Source: Diphasiastrum complanatum
Taxonomy: Eukaryota > Streptophyta > Lycopodiopsida > Lycopodiales > Lycopodiaceae
Direction: 5' to 3'
Assembly: GCA_029204225.1 (NCBI GenBank)
Contig: CM055095.1
Span: 52,489,836-52,553,835, forward strand
DNA: 64,000 bases
The notes under the pieces are model-generated. The model did not search any database and was not told where the DNA came from. It was given only the letters and a program-made list of their open reading frames with translations. Shown one piece after another: positions 36,150 through 48,500 of the stretch. How positions within the stretch are numbered: position 1 is the first letter of the stretch; every line of letters starts with the position of its first letter. The position numbers and the translations under genes were made by a program.

Positions 36150-38339
36150 TCAAGAGGAGTTTACAATTTGCCTCAAAACATGTGAAAACATGATTTTCAA
36201 AAAAGTGAGTACCAAGCTCAATCTTGTTCTTACTAGAACCAAGAGCATACTTTTGACAATACAATATCTTGCTTTCAAAAGTATTGGAAACACATCTAAG
36301 TCAATAATGACAAGAAACATGTCCATACCATAAGCATCATACAAAACTAGTATAGCTTTTCTTGAACTTTGAGATCCAAAAAATTCAATGAAGCAAGATA
36401 GCATTTCAAGCAAAGAGAGAGAAGCATATATGAATGTGTTGTAGTAGATACAACATGAAAGATGCCCCTCTTTGCCATGTAAGGTGAGCCATAAAGACTT
36501 GGCCATGCATCTTGAAGATCTTCTTGAAATCATATGAAGAAGAAACTCCTCCTCACACATTGGCCCCATCATAACTTGAATACCTTCAAAAAGGATAACT
36601 TGTGATGCTTCTCGAGAAGCCTTGATCTCGGCCACTTCCAAGATTGAATCTTCATGCAATATGACATCTCTATTCACCATCACATTTGAAATAGAGAGTG
36701 TAAAGACACTAAAGGCCTCCTTGATGGATGAGTATCCAATCATGATCCATGAGCTTGGATCATCCTTCCTTCTTGTTTCCAAGGGAATATATGCAAAGCA
36801 AGCACTACCAAGTTCACTAAGGTGATCAACCTTAGGCTTCATCTTGAATAAAACTTCATATGGTGCTATTCCTTCAAGAGCTCCAATACTCCTCAAAGCT
36901 TTGATCTTCAATGAGAATTTCTTCTCAACATATGCTTTGAATAATAAGGAATAATCATACACCATAATACTTGAAGAGAGAAGATATGTGCATCTTGTGT
37001 AATCCTCCTCCTTTGAAATATTAAAAATATAAGAAACATCAAGAGAGTTTGCACTCTCACTTGGATAAAATTTGTAGATGCCTTCAAATCTTGATCCATA
37101 TGCAAGGATCTCACCATCCTTCTTAATCACACAATTGTCAATATTGAAATTGACATCAAAGCCACTATCAAGAAGTTGGCCAACACTTAAGATGTTCTTT
37201 GTAAGCTTTGGGACAAAAAGAACATTGTTGAGAAAGAGATCTTTAGAAGATGCAAGCTTCAAGGGAATAATCCCTACTCCTTCAATATTGCACTCATGCT
37301 TACTTGCAAAGTATATGGTCTTCTTGACTCCATCATAAGGGATAATAGATGAAAAAAAGTTCTTGGAGCCACACATATGTGAAGATGCTCCACTATCAAT
37401 ATACCATGAGTCATCCTTGTTGAAGGTGGCAGAGGAGAAGCTTGATGCCATAAGAGAGCCTTCTCCATCACTTGCAATATAGTCTTCTTTCTCATTGGTG
37501 ATGTTGGCTTGATTGAGTTGATTCTTCTTCTTGAAGCAATTGGTGGCATAATGGCCTTTCTTGCCACAATAAAAGCACTTGATCATCTTCTTCTTGAGAT
37601 TTGAATTAGAAGCATGAGAGGTATCCTCCTCCTCTCCATTTTGGTCTTTAGCTTTGTCATTAGAGAAGTGATGGTGCTGCTTCTTACTCCTCTCTTTGCG
37701 CTTGGCAAATAGAACTTTGCCATCATCATGATTGAGTGATAGCTTGTCCATCCTCAAGAGTTTGTACTCTTGTCTTGATTCTTCAGAAATAAGCACACTT
37801 TGAAGGGCCTCCAAACTTGGTAGCTCCTCCTTAATAGCATAGGATTGGACAAGGTTGTCATATTCATCTCTCAAGCCATTGAGAATGACTTGGACTAGCT
37901 CACTTTGATTGATTGAGTCACCAATACATGCAAGCTCTCTATGAATATCCTTGACTCCCAAAACATAATTAGATGCACTCTCATCACTCTTTTGACTACT
38001 TTGGAATATTTGATTTCTAAGAGTGAGGAGCCTAGAGGTGTTCTTAGCCTCATAGATGGACTTGAGACAATCCCAAGCTTCCTTGGAGGTAGAACAATCA
38101 CCAATCTCCCTCAATATCTCATTAGAGACATTCATCTTAATGTAGTGGAGAGCCATCCTAGCTCTCTTCTTGTATTTTTGTACTTCTTGAAGGACTTGAG
38201 GCTCCTCCTCAATCCCAAGTACAATGTCCATCACATCTTGGAGTATCAAGATGGACTCCATCCTCAACTTCCATATTGAATAATTGGAAGTAGACAATCT
38301 CTCACTTGGTTGCAACAAGTATGAACTCATTGAAGTCAT
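36150..38339 (-). CDS. C1 gag-protease protein with fused non-RT tail, 729 codons
   Basis: Gag begins MTSMSSYLLQPSERLSTSNY and carries the zinc knuckle CFYCGKKGHYATNC. The protease WYIDSGASSHMCGS follows. Integrase is present only as scraps: a deletion joins KALRSIG to the C-terminal part (APYEVLFKMKPKVDHLSELG, DPSSWIMIGYSS). After that the frame continues for more than 200 codons with no YVDD, no RT motifs and no RNase H motifs. It has no internal stop, which is unusual for a deleted copy and may mean gag and protease are under selection or that the deletion is recent. The 35.6-36.2 kb part of the element encodes nothing I recognise. Confidence 0.8.
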   Translation of the reverse strand: MTSMSSYLLQPSERLSTSNYSIWKLRMESILILQDVMDIVLGIEEEPQVLQEVQKYKKRARMALHYIKMNVSNEILREIGDCSTSKEAWDCLKSIYEAKNTSRLLTLRNQIFQSSQKSDESASNYVLGVKDIHRELACIGDSINQSELVQVILNGLRDEYDNLVQSYAIKEELPSLEALQSVLISEESRQEYKLLRMDKLSLNHDDGKVLFAKRKERSKKQHHHFSNDKAKDQNGEEEDTSHASNSNLKKKMIKCFYCGKKGHYATNCFKKKNQLNQANITNEKEDYIASDGEGSLMASSFSSATFNKDDSWYIDSGASSHMCGSKNFFSSIIPYDGVKKTIYFASKHECNIEGVGIIPLKLASSKDLFLNNVLFVPKLTKNILSVGQLLDSGFDVNFNIDNCVIKKDGEILAYGSRFEGIYKFYPSESANSLDVSYIFNISKEEDYTRCTYLLSSSIMVYDYSLLFKAYVEKKFSLKIKALRSIGALEGIAPYEVLFKMKPKVDHLSELGSACFAYIPLETRRKDDPSSWIMIGYSSIKEAFSVFTLSISNVMVNRDVILHEDSILEVAEIKASREASQVILFEGIQVMMGPMCEEEFLLHMISRRSSRCMAKSLWLTLHGKEGHLSCCIYYNTFIYASLSLLEMLSCFIEFFGSQSSRKAILVLYDAYGMDMFLVIIDLDVFPILLKARYCIVKSMLLVLVRTRLSLVLTFLKIMFSHVLRQIVNSS

Positions 38340-39097
38340 GTAAAGTGGAGATAAATAAAAGTGATGAACAAAAAATGTTGCTTCTCTCTCACTATAGGAT
38401 CCAATAATGGTGTGCTACCATCTCCTATGCAAGATCTTGCAACAAACTGTGAGATGATTCTCACTACTATATCTCAATCTCTCCAAAACTAGATCTACTT
38501 CACATCAAATGATGGAGTATGGGCAAAGTTAGGATCAAACACTCTTAGCACGTGTGAAATACACTAAGAAACCAAATTTGACTCAAATACAATGATATTG
38601 CATGAAACAAAATGGCTAAGATCTCAAAACAGTGCCTAGATCACATATAGATGAGATTGATAAGCATTCAACTGTGATTTTGGATCAAACAAGCAATCTT
38701 TTGACCAAACCAAATGTGTCCACCCAGGTCTAGGTGCCCTACCTAACCCTCTTCAAAAGCTTATAACTTTTGATTGGCTCAACCAAATGGAATGAAACTG
38801 ATTGCATCAGAAACTAGATAAAAATAGCTTCAAAACAAGCTATCTAGCAAGATTTTTGGATCAAACATGAAAGGGAACTCCCAAACTGAAATTTGATGTT
38901 CCTCACACGTGTCTGAGCACCTGATTCCGTACAGTACCAGGTCAGACCCAATCAATGTCCTTTTGATCTCTTTTGATCCAAAATTGAACAAGATAGCTAG
39001 GAAAATGGGCCTTGACAATTTCTAGCTCAAGATTGATGAATAGTTTTCACTCAAATGGATCAAAATGCATGGTAACCTTAGGTAGGCTCTGATACCA
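38340..39097 (-). other. Leader and primer binding site of C1
   Basis: Non-coding leader between the primer site (39086-39097) and the gag ATG at 38339. It holds the module seen in the A leaders, gtactgtacggaatcaggtg followed by acacgtgtgag, at 38901-38950. Confidence 0.7.
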
Positions 39098-39906
39098 TGT
39101 TGAATTTCACACGTGTGGATTGTCCACTACATGTACTTGTGATCTTCTAAGGTGTGTAGATGCACCAAGATCAAGACTAGATTGAGATTCAAGATCTATC
39201 TTTGATTCTATGGCAAAAACACACTACTACATGCATTCAATCACTTCCAACTCTCACTCACACGTGTGGGAAGTGTTCCAAAAGTATTCTAAGTAAAAAC
39301 AAGCTGCTCTCCTCGGCTAGAGAGAGAAAAACCATCAAGAGCTCTCGGGTAGAGAGAGAAAGCTAGAAATTCAATGACACTCAAAATCCACTCAATCTCA
39401 AAATCAATTAGATCCAAAAGGAGGAGTACAATGATACTAATAGATTTATGAGCTACCACTATGCTGAACTATGATTGGATCACACTTTGCCACCTCTTAA
39501 TCCTATTGGACCATTGATCCATGCACCTCTAAATTCTATTGGACTATATTCAAGCACACCTCAATTTTCTATTGGACCTCACAAGGTTCCACCTCTAAAT
39601 CCTATTGGACCTCTTAAGCTTCATCAAACAAAAGCATGACACTTGTCTACACTCTAATTGGCACAAGTTTGGCTCAATATTGGCATTACAAGTGGAAATG
39701 GATAATGTGCCATCTATGCCAAATTTGACCCTATCAACATCCTACACCTAAATGCTTGACTATGAAATTCTATGAGACCCCTATATCAGACATTTTGATT
39801 TACTTTACAATTGTCCACACGTGGGAACATCCTTCACACATGTGAGATTCACTTACAAACTTCTATCATAAAAAATACCAAGCTAGATTTTTGCCAATTT
39901 CTCACA
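39098..39906 (-). repeat. 5' LTR of C1
   Basis: 809 bp. CACACGTGTG is at 39108-39117 and 39259-39268. Its outer end adjoins the aaata duplication. Confidence 0.92.
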
Positions 39907-39911
39907 AAATA

Positions 39912-40648
39912 AACAAACAAGAGTGGGAGTACCAAGGCTTTCCAACTGGTGCTCAATACGGAAACAAAACTAGCTTGGGTAAGGCTTCCCAACTAACCAA
40001 GATTAACAAAATAATAAGACCTTGCTAAGGCGGTACCCAACTAGCAAGAAGATTAAACTACTTCTAATTTAACACCCAAAAGGGAGATAGAAATAATAGA
40101 TTGCATCTAGGTAAGCAAATAGCAAATAAGAACATGCCACAATATAGAAACCGATGAAAAGGAGACAAGAGGAGGTCCGAGCACCTTCCCTCAAGCTATG
40201 CACCTTTCCAAAGAGAACACAAGTGAAATGGCAAGATAATCTCAAGAGAGAGCAATTAGCATAATCTCAAAAGTGTTATTTACATGGCAAATACCTCTCC
40301 TTTTATGGCAAGGAGGGTCTTACATAAGTATCCACTAACTTATGGGACTAATTTATTTCTAGCCATTCTGGAACTTCTAACATAGGATTTAGAACTTCAA
40401 AATTTCTAGTTTAGGAAAACTTAAGACAAATATTTCGAAGCTTAATTTTCCTGAGTCTAAGTTCTAAATCTAATTTTAAGCTATTTTATTATTATTTTAA
40501 GCTTATACTCATGGACTTACAAAATACATGCCATGGTGGAATTTCATTGACAGATACTCATACACGGGCTTACAAAACATATGTCACGGAGTTTTATTTA
40601 TTTATTTATTTTTTCTCTGTGTTAGCACAGTTGCTAACATTATTCCTC
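39912..40648 (-). repeat. Probable Ty3-type LTR fragment
   Basis: No ORF. On the minus strand a short purine tract (gagaggaataa) after the coiled-coil ORF is followed by tgttagcaactgtgc near 40637, so this stretch is best read as the LTR downstream of that ORF. Its far end merges with the C1 insertion site. The boundary sequence resembles that at 57700-57740. Confidence 0.35.
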
Positions 40649-40946
40649 TCATTGGATTGGTGGTCCCACACCAATTGAAGCTTTTTCATCCTGGATTTTT
40701 TGAGCTTCTTGGAGGCGAGATTGTTGTTGTCGGGATTGGTAAATTTTGTTGATGATGCCCTCCATCATTTGCCACCGTAATTTGTTCATTAAGGGCATGG
40801 GTTTGTAGTAATGGAGCATACCTTGTAGAAAATTGTGGGTTTTCCATAGCTCCACCATATCGATGTGCAGGGCCAAAGTAAGGGTAGCGCGATAATAAAG
40901 CCTTGTTGACGCCTGAGGAACTCGCGATATCATACTGCTCTTCCAC
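40649..40946 (-). pseudogene. Retroelement ORF 3' end with coiled coil
   Basis: Two overlapping minus frames, MEEQYDIASSSGVNKAL and LNKLRWQMMEGIINKIYQ, followed by RQQQSRLQEAQKIQDEKAS and GVGPP, then a stop just before a purine tract and LTR start. Gln-rich coiled-coil composition like the ORF at 13033-13655. Family not recognised. Confidence 0.4.
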
Positions 40947-41460
40947 TTATTTCAGAACTACACTGCACATTAATCTGATTTCAGTAGTACCACACACAAA
41001 CCATCTCTAATCTCTTCGGTGGACTATACTCTTGTTTTTAGAGTATGAATTAATTTTTAAGATCATATTGGGCAATCATAACACATAAAGCTATGATTAT
41101 CTTTAGCATAAGCTATCTATTAGACTATTTTTGCACCTAGCAGCCGATTAGAACGGGAGAGCTGTTTCGCAATATTCCTGCTCTCTTCTCCATTCTCGTT
41201 CTTCCTATCTCCCTTGCCCCATCAGATTGCTATCAGAGCGTAGCTCAAATAAACCGAGAGATTAAGTTTGTTCTATTTGTATATTGTTATCATGTCTCAT
41301 ATAGGTAGCTCTTCATCTTCATCAATTAGTGAAACTGAAATCATTAACAAGTTCAATGGTTCTAACTTTTACATTTGAAAGTTGAAACTTAGAATGATGT
41401 TGATAGATAGAGGATTTTGGGATGTAGTAGAAGGCGCAGACCTGAAACCAGAAGATGGAT
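40947..41460 (+). pseudogene. Copia family E, 5' end: LTR tail, primer site and gag N-terminus
   Basis: A primer-like tgctatcagagc lies near 41228-41239, followed by a leader and ATG at 41294 giving MSHIGSSSSS, NKFNGSNFY, a stop, then KLRMMLIDRGFWDVVEGAD, a typical copia gag start. It ends abruptly at about 41460 where the sequence turns into a reversed RT fragment. The upstream 250 bases are probably the LTR. Confidence 0.6.
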
Positions 41461-42010
41461 AATGCCATCTACATATAAAATAAGAATGATGACTTTACCA
41501 TCATTAAATCTTAAGTACAAAGAAGGATCATAAGCACTTACAACAAAATTTATAGAGCTTAAGAAGGCATTCAACCTAGAGTACCAAGCTCTAGGTGCTT
41601 GCTTAATCCCATAAAGGCTTCTTAGCAACAAACATACTTTTTCTTCTTGATCTTCCTTGATGAAGCCCTTGGGTTGCCTCATGAAGATCTCCTCTTCCAA
41701 ATAGCCATTTAGAAAGGCATTAGTCACATCAAGTTAAAAAAGAGGCCAATTGAAAGTAGTTGCAAGAGAAATGATCAACCTTATAGAAACTAGTTTAGCA
41801 ATAGGAGCAAAAGTTTCATCGAAATCTACTCCCTTGGTTTTCAAGAACCCCTTTGCCACTAGCCTTGCTTTATATTTGTTGATGCTTCCATCTTGGTTGT
41901 ACTTCAATCTATAGATCCATTTGCATCAAGTGGTCTTCTTCCATGAGGATCCACAAGCTTCCATGTATGATTCTCCATAAGAGCATCATACTCCTTTGTA
42001 TTTTTATGTT
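41455..42010 (-). pseudogene. Copia reverse transcriptase fragment
   Basis: Minus strand: KWIYRLKYNQDGSINKYKAR, DETFAPIAKLVSIRLIISLA, a stop, then LDVTNAFLNGYLEEEIFMRQ and ILILYVDG. Homology ends exactly inside the catalytic YVDD motif (YVDG), at the junction with the gag start of element E. Both flanks of this RT piece are missing. Confidence 0.8.
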
Positions 42011-43389
42011 TAGGGTCCATACATATTTGTAGGGATCATAATCTAGAGAATGAGATCAATTTTCTTTGTTGATCTAGAAATAGCTAGGCTAGATTTTGGA
42101 ACAACGTATGACATTCATCAACTCTACTCATGCTAGATAACATTAAATTTTCTTGGTATGTAATATTGATATACTATATACTACTAGCCTATATTAAGCT
42201 ATCATTTTTTTTAATGAAAATATATGTAAAAGAGAACATGCTTGATACAAATGACATCATAGTAGATTTTTCAAGATTGCATCAGATTACAAAAAAGATA
42301 TGTAGTTTGAAGTCATACATAAATATAATTTTTTATCTTTAAAAAAACATTGTAGAAAAGTTCTTTGAATATACCTATGACCATATCATACTACAAGCAT
42401 CATCATCATTAATAATACTTAAAGAGAATATATTGGTTGCATGCCCTTTGTCATTAATGCATTATACAAAACACCAAACTACGTAGTTTTGAATCAATGT
42501 ATCACAATATAGGGCTCTATATGTAGAAAATAAGGCATTATCATTGCTACGTAGATAAATAGTAATGATAGAAGATCAACATGTCATATTTTTGTCACTC
42601 GATATCAATTCCGATAAAACCAATATCATGTGTGCATGTACATACCAATGTCATGTTAATATGATCTATTTTCTTGGAGACTCAATAGTTGCGTGTTAAC
42701 TTTCACTTTCATTTACTCACACGTGTTGTCCATACAAGATTAGAAACTTGTGATAAATGAAAATCAACATATGTCAAGGTTCTTACTTGTATAATTAGCA
42801 CAAAGAGCCTACCTTGCCAAATAATCTGGTAAAAGAATGGGACCACCACCAACTTCTCTAAAAGCTCATAATAGTAGAGAATTCAAGATAAACATAACCT
42901 TAAGAACTATAAGTTTAAGATATACTTCATTTTCTAGTCTAATATTAGGCTAATATGCTTATCCCAAAAGGCTTGGCTCGTTTGGTTAAGAATGGTCATT
43001 GTTCTCTATGTTTTATTATTCATTCCATCATTTAAATTCACTAGGTCTTGGTCATGCACCATTTGTAAGAGGCAAGACAATTCCACTTTAGGCACGTGAC
43101 TAAAGGCTTACGGAGAAATGATTTAGTCATGTAACTCTAATATAATATGTCATATGTATGTACTTCCTACAAGAGTGAGGGACAATAACCATATATTATA
43201 TTATTTCAACATCTTATTGTGGCATAATTGTCTTGAGAATCATAAGCTTGAAGTTTTAAATATTGTTGGGCTGTAGACTTGTCATGATCATATAGTCTTT
43301 ATTCGATCTAAAATAGTCAAATATGCATGCATGCACTATACTTTCGGGGTGAGCTGATTCAGACTAATATTTGACAGTAAATCTCTCAA
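42011..43389. other. AT-rich, gene-free sequence
   Basis: No coding homology or LTR pair found. One cacacgtgttg near 42719 hints at an old LTR scrap. Otherwise nothing is recognised. Confidence 0.4.
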
Positions 43390-45105
43390 CTAAAATGCTT
43401 CTTTAATAGATTGAGAAGCAGCAATATATTCTACTTCTGTTGATGAAAGAGCAATAGAGATTTGCTTACGACTGTTCCAAGAGGTAAGGCCACCGTTGGA
43501 GAAGAATGTAAATCCAAATATGGATTTACAAATATCTACATCTCCTCTCCAACTTGCATCAGAATATCCACTGAGCCGATGAAGATTGATGTTATTGACT
43601 TCTCCATAGCAGATGCATTGGTTCGTTGTAGGTCTAATGTATGTCATGACTCTTATCAGAGCCTTTCAATGGGTAATGCCAGGATTGGCCATGAATTGGC
43701 CGAGTGAGCTAACTGCAAAAGTGATATCAAGTCTTGTACAAACCATCGCATACATGAGAGAACCAAGTATCAATCGATAAGGATACTCTCTCATCTGCTC
43801 CTCTTCCAGTTTCGTCTGAGGGCATCTACAAGCCAGGTTCCATCGGTGAGTGAGCTAATTTACAATTAATTAGATTATATCTGATAAGAATATTGTAAAT
43901 ACATTTTTGTTGAGTAATGTAGATCAGTCATCTCATTCTGTCTCTGTGGATTTGAATGCCTAGACAAAAGTGAGCTTCACGCAGATCAGTCATGTCGAAT
44001 TTGAAAGACAATATCCTTCACTAGATTGGTGTTGTTGCTGAAAAGAAATGTGTCATCAACATACAAGGTGATGATAATAAAGGATTATTGCACTGACTTG
44101 AAATATACATCTGAATCGGCAATGCTTGGTTTAAAATCGTGTTGGATGAGGAATGTGTTGATCCTCTAGAACCAAGCTCTAGTTGATTGTTTCAAGCCAT
44201 AAAGTGTCCTATGGAGTTTATGGACATATGCTTCATACCTTCGAGAATGTATCCTTTAGATTGGAGCATATAGATGTCTTCTTCAATGACGCCATTCATA
44301 TATGGGTCATCTGTACATCGAGTTGATATACTTTGAGGTCGGCTGCTGCAACATAGGATAGGAGAGCTCGGATCGATAAATGCTTGACTACTGGACTGAA
44401 AGTCTTGTTGTAGTTGAGGTTGGGGATCTGACCAAATCCTCATGCTACTAGTCTTGCCTTCCTTTGATCAAATCGTTCTATTGTCATTGTACTTGATCTT
44501 AAAGACCCATTTGTAATTGATAAGATTGTAGCCAGTAGGAGCTTCGACTAATGACCATGTCTGATTCTTGATTAGAGATAAATACTCTCTATCCATTGCT
44601 TCTCTCTAGAGATCGGAGTTTGGTTGGCTAAGTGTCTCTTCGACAATGATTGTCGATTCTTGTATTAAAAGACAAGCAGATTTAGGAGTATACCTTGTGG
44701 GCTGCGTGCGCACGCGATTTGATCTTCTTGGAGGAAGTGTCGGCTGATGATCCAATTCTCGGATTTGTCATTGCTGAGTGTTAGCAGATTCTTGGTCTAA
44801 CTCGTGTCGGGGAGTTGGTCGATTATCCGCACGCTTGAGCCAGAAGCTCGAATTGTCGTGTCGGAGATAGGTATTGAAGGTTCACTTGGAACTTTATCTT
44901 TGCCTTTGAGATTGATGAACTAATCCTCGATAAAGATTGTATCCCTGCTAAACAAAGTCTGTTGAGTATCGGGGTGGTCGTACAACTTGTAGGTATTGTC
45001 AGATGAAGTATATCCAATAAGGATTGTTGTGAGACTTGTCTTGAGACCTTGGAAGTCAAATTTCTTCTGTGTCTCATGATGGTATAAAAGAAGTAAAAAT
45101 AGCAT
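43390..45105 (-). pseudogene. Copia family F (copy F2), degenerate RT and RNase H
   Basis: Minus-strand order: integrase C-terminal region (DFQGLKTSLTTILIGYTSSD, DHPDTQQTLFSRDT), PTRYTPKSACLLIQE, an RT start (EETLSQPNSDL), RT palm with TLYVDDTFLFSNN near 44060, then RNase H with GYSDASWRGD and SSTEVEYIAASQS. Many stops and frameshifts. It is the same family as F1 at 14591-15148 but retains more of pol. No LTRs identified. Confidence 0.8.
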
Positions 45106-45257
45106 TGTCTAGAGAGTTCAAGATGGTGGATCTTGGTGTTCTTCATTTCATACTAGGAATAAAAGTATCAAGAGGCAAAGATTTGAGTTTTATTTGTGAA
45201 ATCTAAATATGCATCTTCTATCTTAGAGAAGTTTGAAATGAAATATTGTAAAGGAGT
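45106..45257 (+). pseudogene. Copia RT C-terminal fragment, opposite orientation
   Basis: Plus strand reads SREFKMVDLGVLHFILGIKV, SRGKDLSF, then breaks. This is the segment just after YVDD (compare FKMVDLGCLHFILGIEVLRG in B). It sits head-on against F2 and is followed at once by the LTR of G. Confidence 0.7.
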
Positions 45258-45506
45258 AGAACACAGATCATGCTACACAGTAACACAGACAGAAAACACT
45301 CTCCACACCAAGCTCACGTAGCAACCGTGTTTCTCAAAATAAAATTACACCACTGTACATATAGTTGTTTACTCAGGCAACCCATGCATGACCTAGGTTG
45401 CCGTTGGCGGGACGCGTGTCCCGTCGACTTGCCTCGTGGCAAGGCCAACTGATCGACTAATGGGACCCACAGTACAGTAGCACAGTGATTCTACTTTAAT
45501 TCTAAA
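45258..45506 (-). repeat. 3' LTR of G (partial)
   Basis: Shares about 180 bases with the 50.98-51.16 kb LTR. Its outer end is replaced by the plus-strand RT scrap. Confidence 0.65.
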
Positions 45507-48500
45507 TCTCTCCCTTAAAGTAGAGTCTACTTTTTATATAGTCATATACATAGCTTTAAAGTCAACAAAATTTAAGTACAAAAAAGCTTTGATCTAAACT
45601 TATCAAACTTTTCTCCAACAAGTGGCTTAGTGAAAATATCAGCTGGTTGTTCTTCCATACTACAATGAACAACATGAATTTCATGACTCAGCAGCCTCTC
45701 ACGTATAAAGTGATACTGAATCTCAATGTGTTTGGTTCTCACATGGAACACTGGATTCTTTGCCAGCTGAATGCCACTCTGACTGTCGCTGTAAAGTTGT
45801 GGGATTTTTTTGCTTCATGCCAACTTCTTCCAAGATTTGTCTCAACCATATAGCTTCATGTGCTGCACTACACATTGCCTTGTACTCTGCTTTTGTGGTG
45901 GATAGAGCAATTGTACTTTGCTTCTTATAGACCAGGAAAAGCAACTACCACAAAACTAGAATACATACCCTATGGTGGATCTACGATCATCATAGCCACC
46001 TCCCCAATCCGCATCCACATAGCCACACAGCTCAGGTAAACCATCATGCTTCCTGTAAATCAAGCCATAATCTAAAGTGCCTTTTACATAACGCAAAATG
46101 CAGTTAGTTGCCTTCCAATGCGTTTCCATAGGTGCTTCCATAAACTGACTTACAATACCAACAACATAGCATATATATGGTCTAGTCATGGTAAGGTAGA
46201 TCAAGCTCTCTACTAATTGCCTATAAAGCGTAGCATCAAATGACTGTGACTCATCAAGCTTAGAAAGCCTTTTACCTGGTTCAATAGGAGTATTCACTGG
46301 TTTGCAATCCTGCAACCTAAACCTGTGCAGCAACTCTTTGACATACTGCACCTGTGCTAAACCCACTTCGTATCCTTTTTGCACACCTCTACTCCAAGGC
46401 AATAATGCATCAGGCTGATATCTGTCATCTTGAATTGTTCCATGAGGTCTTTCTTGATCATGTCTATCATCTCTTGATTATTTCCCGTAATAATCAAGTC
46501 ATCAACATAAAGAGCAATCAAAGCAACCATACCATCAAAGCATAAGACATATAGATTTGGATCAGAATGTGTTCTTACCATCCCCTTTGAACAAAAGTAG
46601 GCATCAATCCTGCTATACCACACAGATGGTGCATGTTTAAAACCATAAAGCGCTTTCTTCAAGCGACATACTTTATTTTCTTGTCCTTTCACTACAAAGC
46701 CTTTAGGTTGATCCATGAACACCTCTTCTTCTAACTCACCATTTAGAAAAGCAGATTTCACATCCATTTGATGCAAAGGCCAACCAAAATGTGAAGCTAA
46801 AGCAACAAGTAGACGTAGAGTATTCCACTTACATACCGGCGCAAAGGTCTCCTCATAGTCAATGCCTTTACTTTGTGCATACCCTTTGATCACCAATATT
46901 GCCTTGTGCTTTGCTATACTTCCATATGCATGGTACTTAGTCTTGTATACCCATTTGCAACCAATGGGTTTCTTGCCAACTGGTGGTTCTACTAAGTCCC
47001 ATGTGCTATGCTTAGCAATTGACTCCATCTCCTCTCCCATGGCCTTGACCCAAATGTCATCATCCTTTGCTTCACCATAAGTCGAAGGTTCTTTGATTTG
47101 AATAATACTTGATAAGAGAGCATAATTTGCTTCATACCTTTCAGGTTGTGTCTTCTCTCTTGTTGAGCTTCATAGCTCCCCTGGCTAGATGATCCTGGAA
47201 AGTCATACATGTCACGGCTCTCCAACAATCTCTCAAACCACTTAGGGAGCTTCTGTCAGGTGATCGGCTTCCTAGTGAAAATGTATCCCATGGTACATCC
47301 TTCTCCTTGTGTTTGTCACCTACAACTTCAATCATTCTTGCACCAAAAGGTTTGTCTCTACCTCTCCAACCTGTCTCTTGTGGTTGAGTAGTAGTATCTT
47401 GAGATGTATCCTCATGTTCATCACTTGGAAGGTCAATGAATGGATCATCATCAGGAGGTATTCTCACTATACCATCTTTCCCACTGGATGTATCTATCTT
47501 CTCAGCATCCTCGTCTTCATACATCTTAGATTCATCAAAGATAACATCACGGCTTACATGGGTTTTGTTTTCCATTGGATCAAAACATCTATAGCCCTTT
47601 ACACGATCATCATATCCTAGGAATATACACTTGATAGCTTTCACATCAAGTTTATGTCTCTCTTCCTTAGGAATGTGTACAAAAGCTTACATCCAAAGAT
47701 TTGCAATTGGTTCACCTTTGGCTTCTTCTTCGTGAATGCTTCCTCAGGTGTTATATTTGGTATGGCAATGGTAAGACTTCTATTTTGAAGATAGACTACC
47801 GTACTTCATGCTTCTAACCAAAATCTTTTGGTAGTTTCATCTCAGCTAGCAAAGATCTGGCACTTTTCACAATCGTACGATTCTTACGCTCAGCTACACC
47901 ATTGAGAGCAGGAGTATGAGCTTGCGTAAATTGTCTTTTAATCCCACATTGATCACAAAGATCATTGAAGTCATTAGACTTGTACTCATCTCCACTATCT
48001 GATCTTAGGACTTTGATCTTCCTACTTGTCTGATTTTCGACCAATGCTTGAAGCTCTTGAAATTGTCAAATGCATCCGATTTCTTCTTCAAGAAGTAGAT
48101 CCACATCTTACGTGACATATCATCAATAAAAGTCATGAAATAGAAGGCTTTACCTAAGGACATAGTCCTCATAGGCTCGTACAAATATGTGTGGATTAAA
48201 TCCAGGATGTTTTTTGCTCTTGCAACACCAGCTTTATTGAACTTCTCTCAATGCTGCTTCCCATATACACATGATTTGCACATCAATTTCAAGTGGTCTT
48301 CTATAGTAGGTTGTTACCATCTCCAATTTCCTCATCAAACTGAGGCTTCCTAAGTTCAAGGGACAAAGCCTCTTATGCCACATCTCAATTTGTGATGGAA
48401 TGGACGATACGAGTCATGTTGCCCCTTGATTGTAGCATTCAACCTGTACAATTTTGTATTGGGCTCCCTTACTCCATCCGCAATAACTTTTGGTTCACAT

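Larger units (their letters stand above)
34832..39906 (-). mobile_element. Copia element C1, complete ends, RT-less internal region
   Basis: 5,075 bp. LTRs are 34832-35640 and 39098-39906 (809 bp each); read on the element strand they start tgtgagaaatt and end ttcaaca. The primer site lies at 39086-39097. The flanking duplication aaata is at 34827-34831 and 39907-39911. The internal region is only about 3.46 kb, too short for full pol. The intact ends suggest it was mobilised by products of a related element. Confidence 0.93.

Noticed and set aside
47209-47620. Plus-strand ORFs opposite the G spacer
   Set aside because: Shadows of the minus-strand pol of G.
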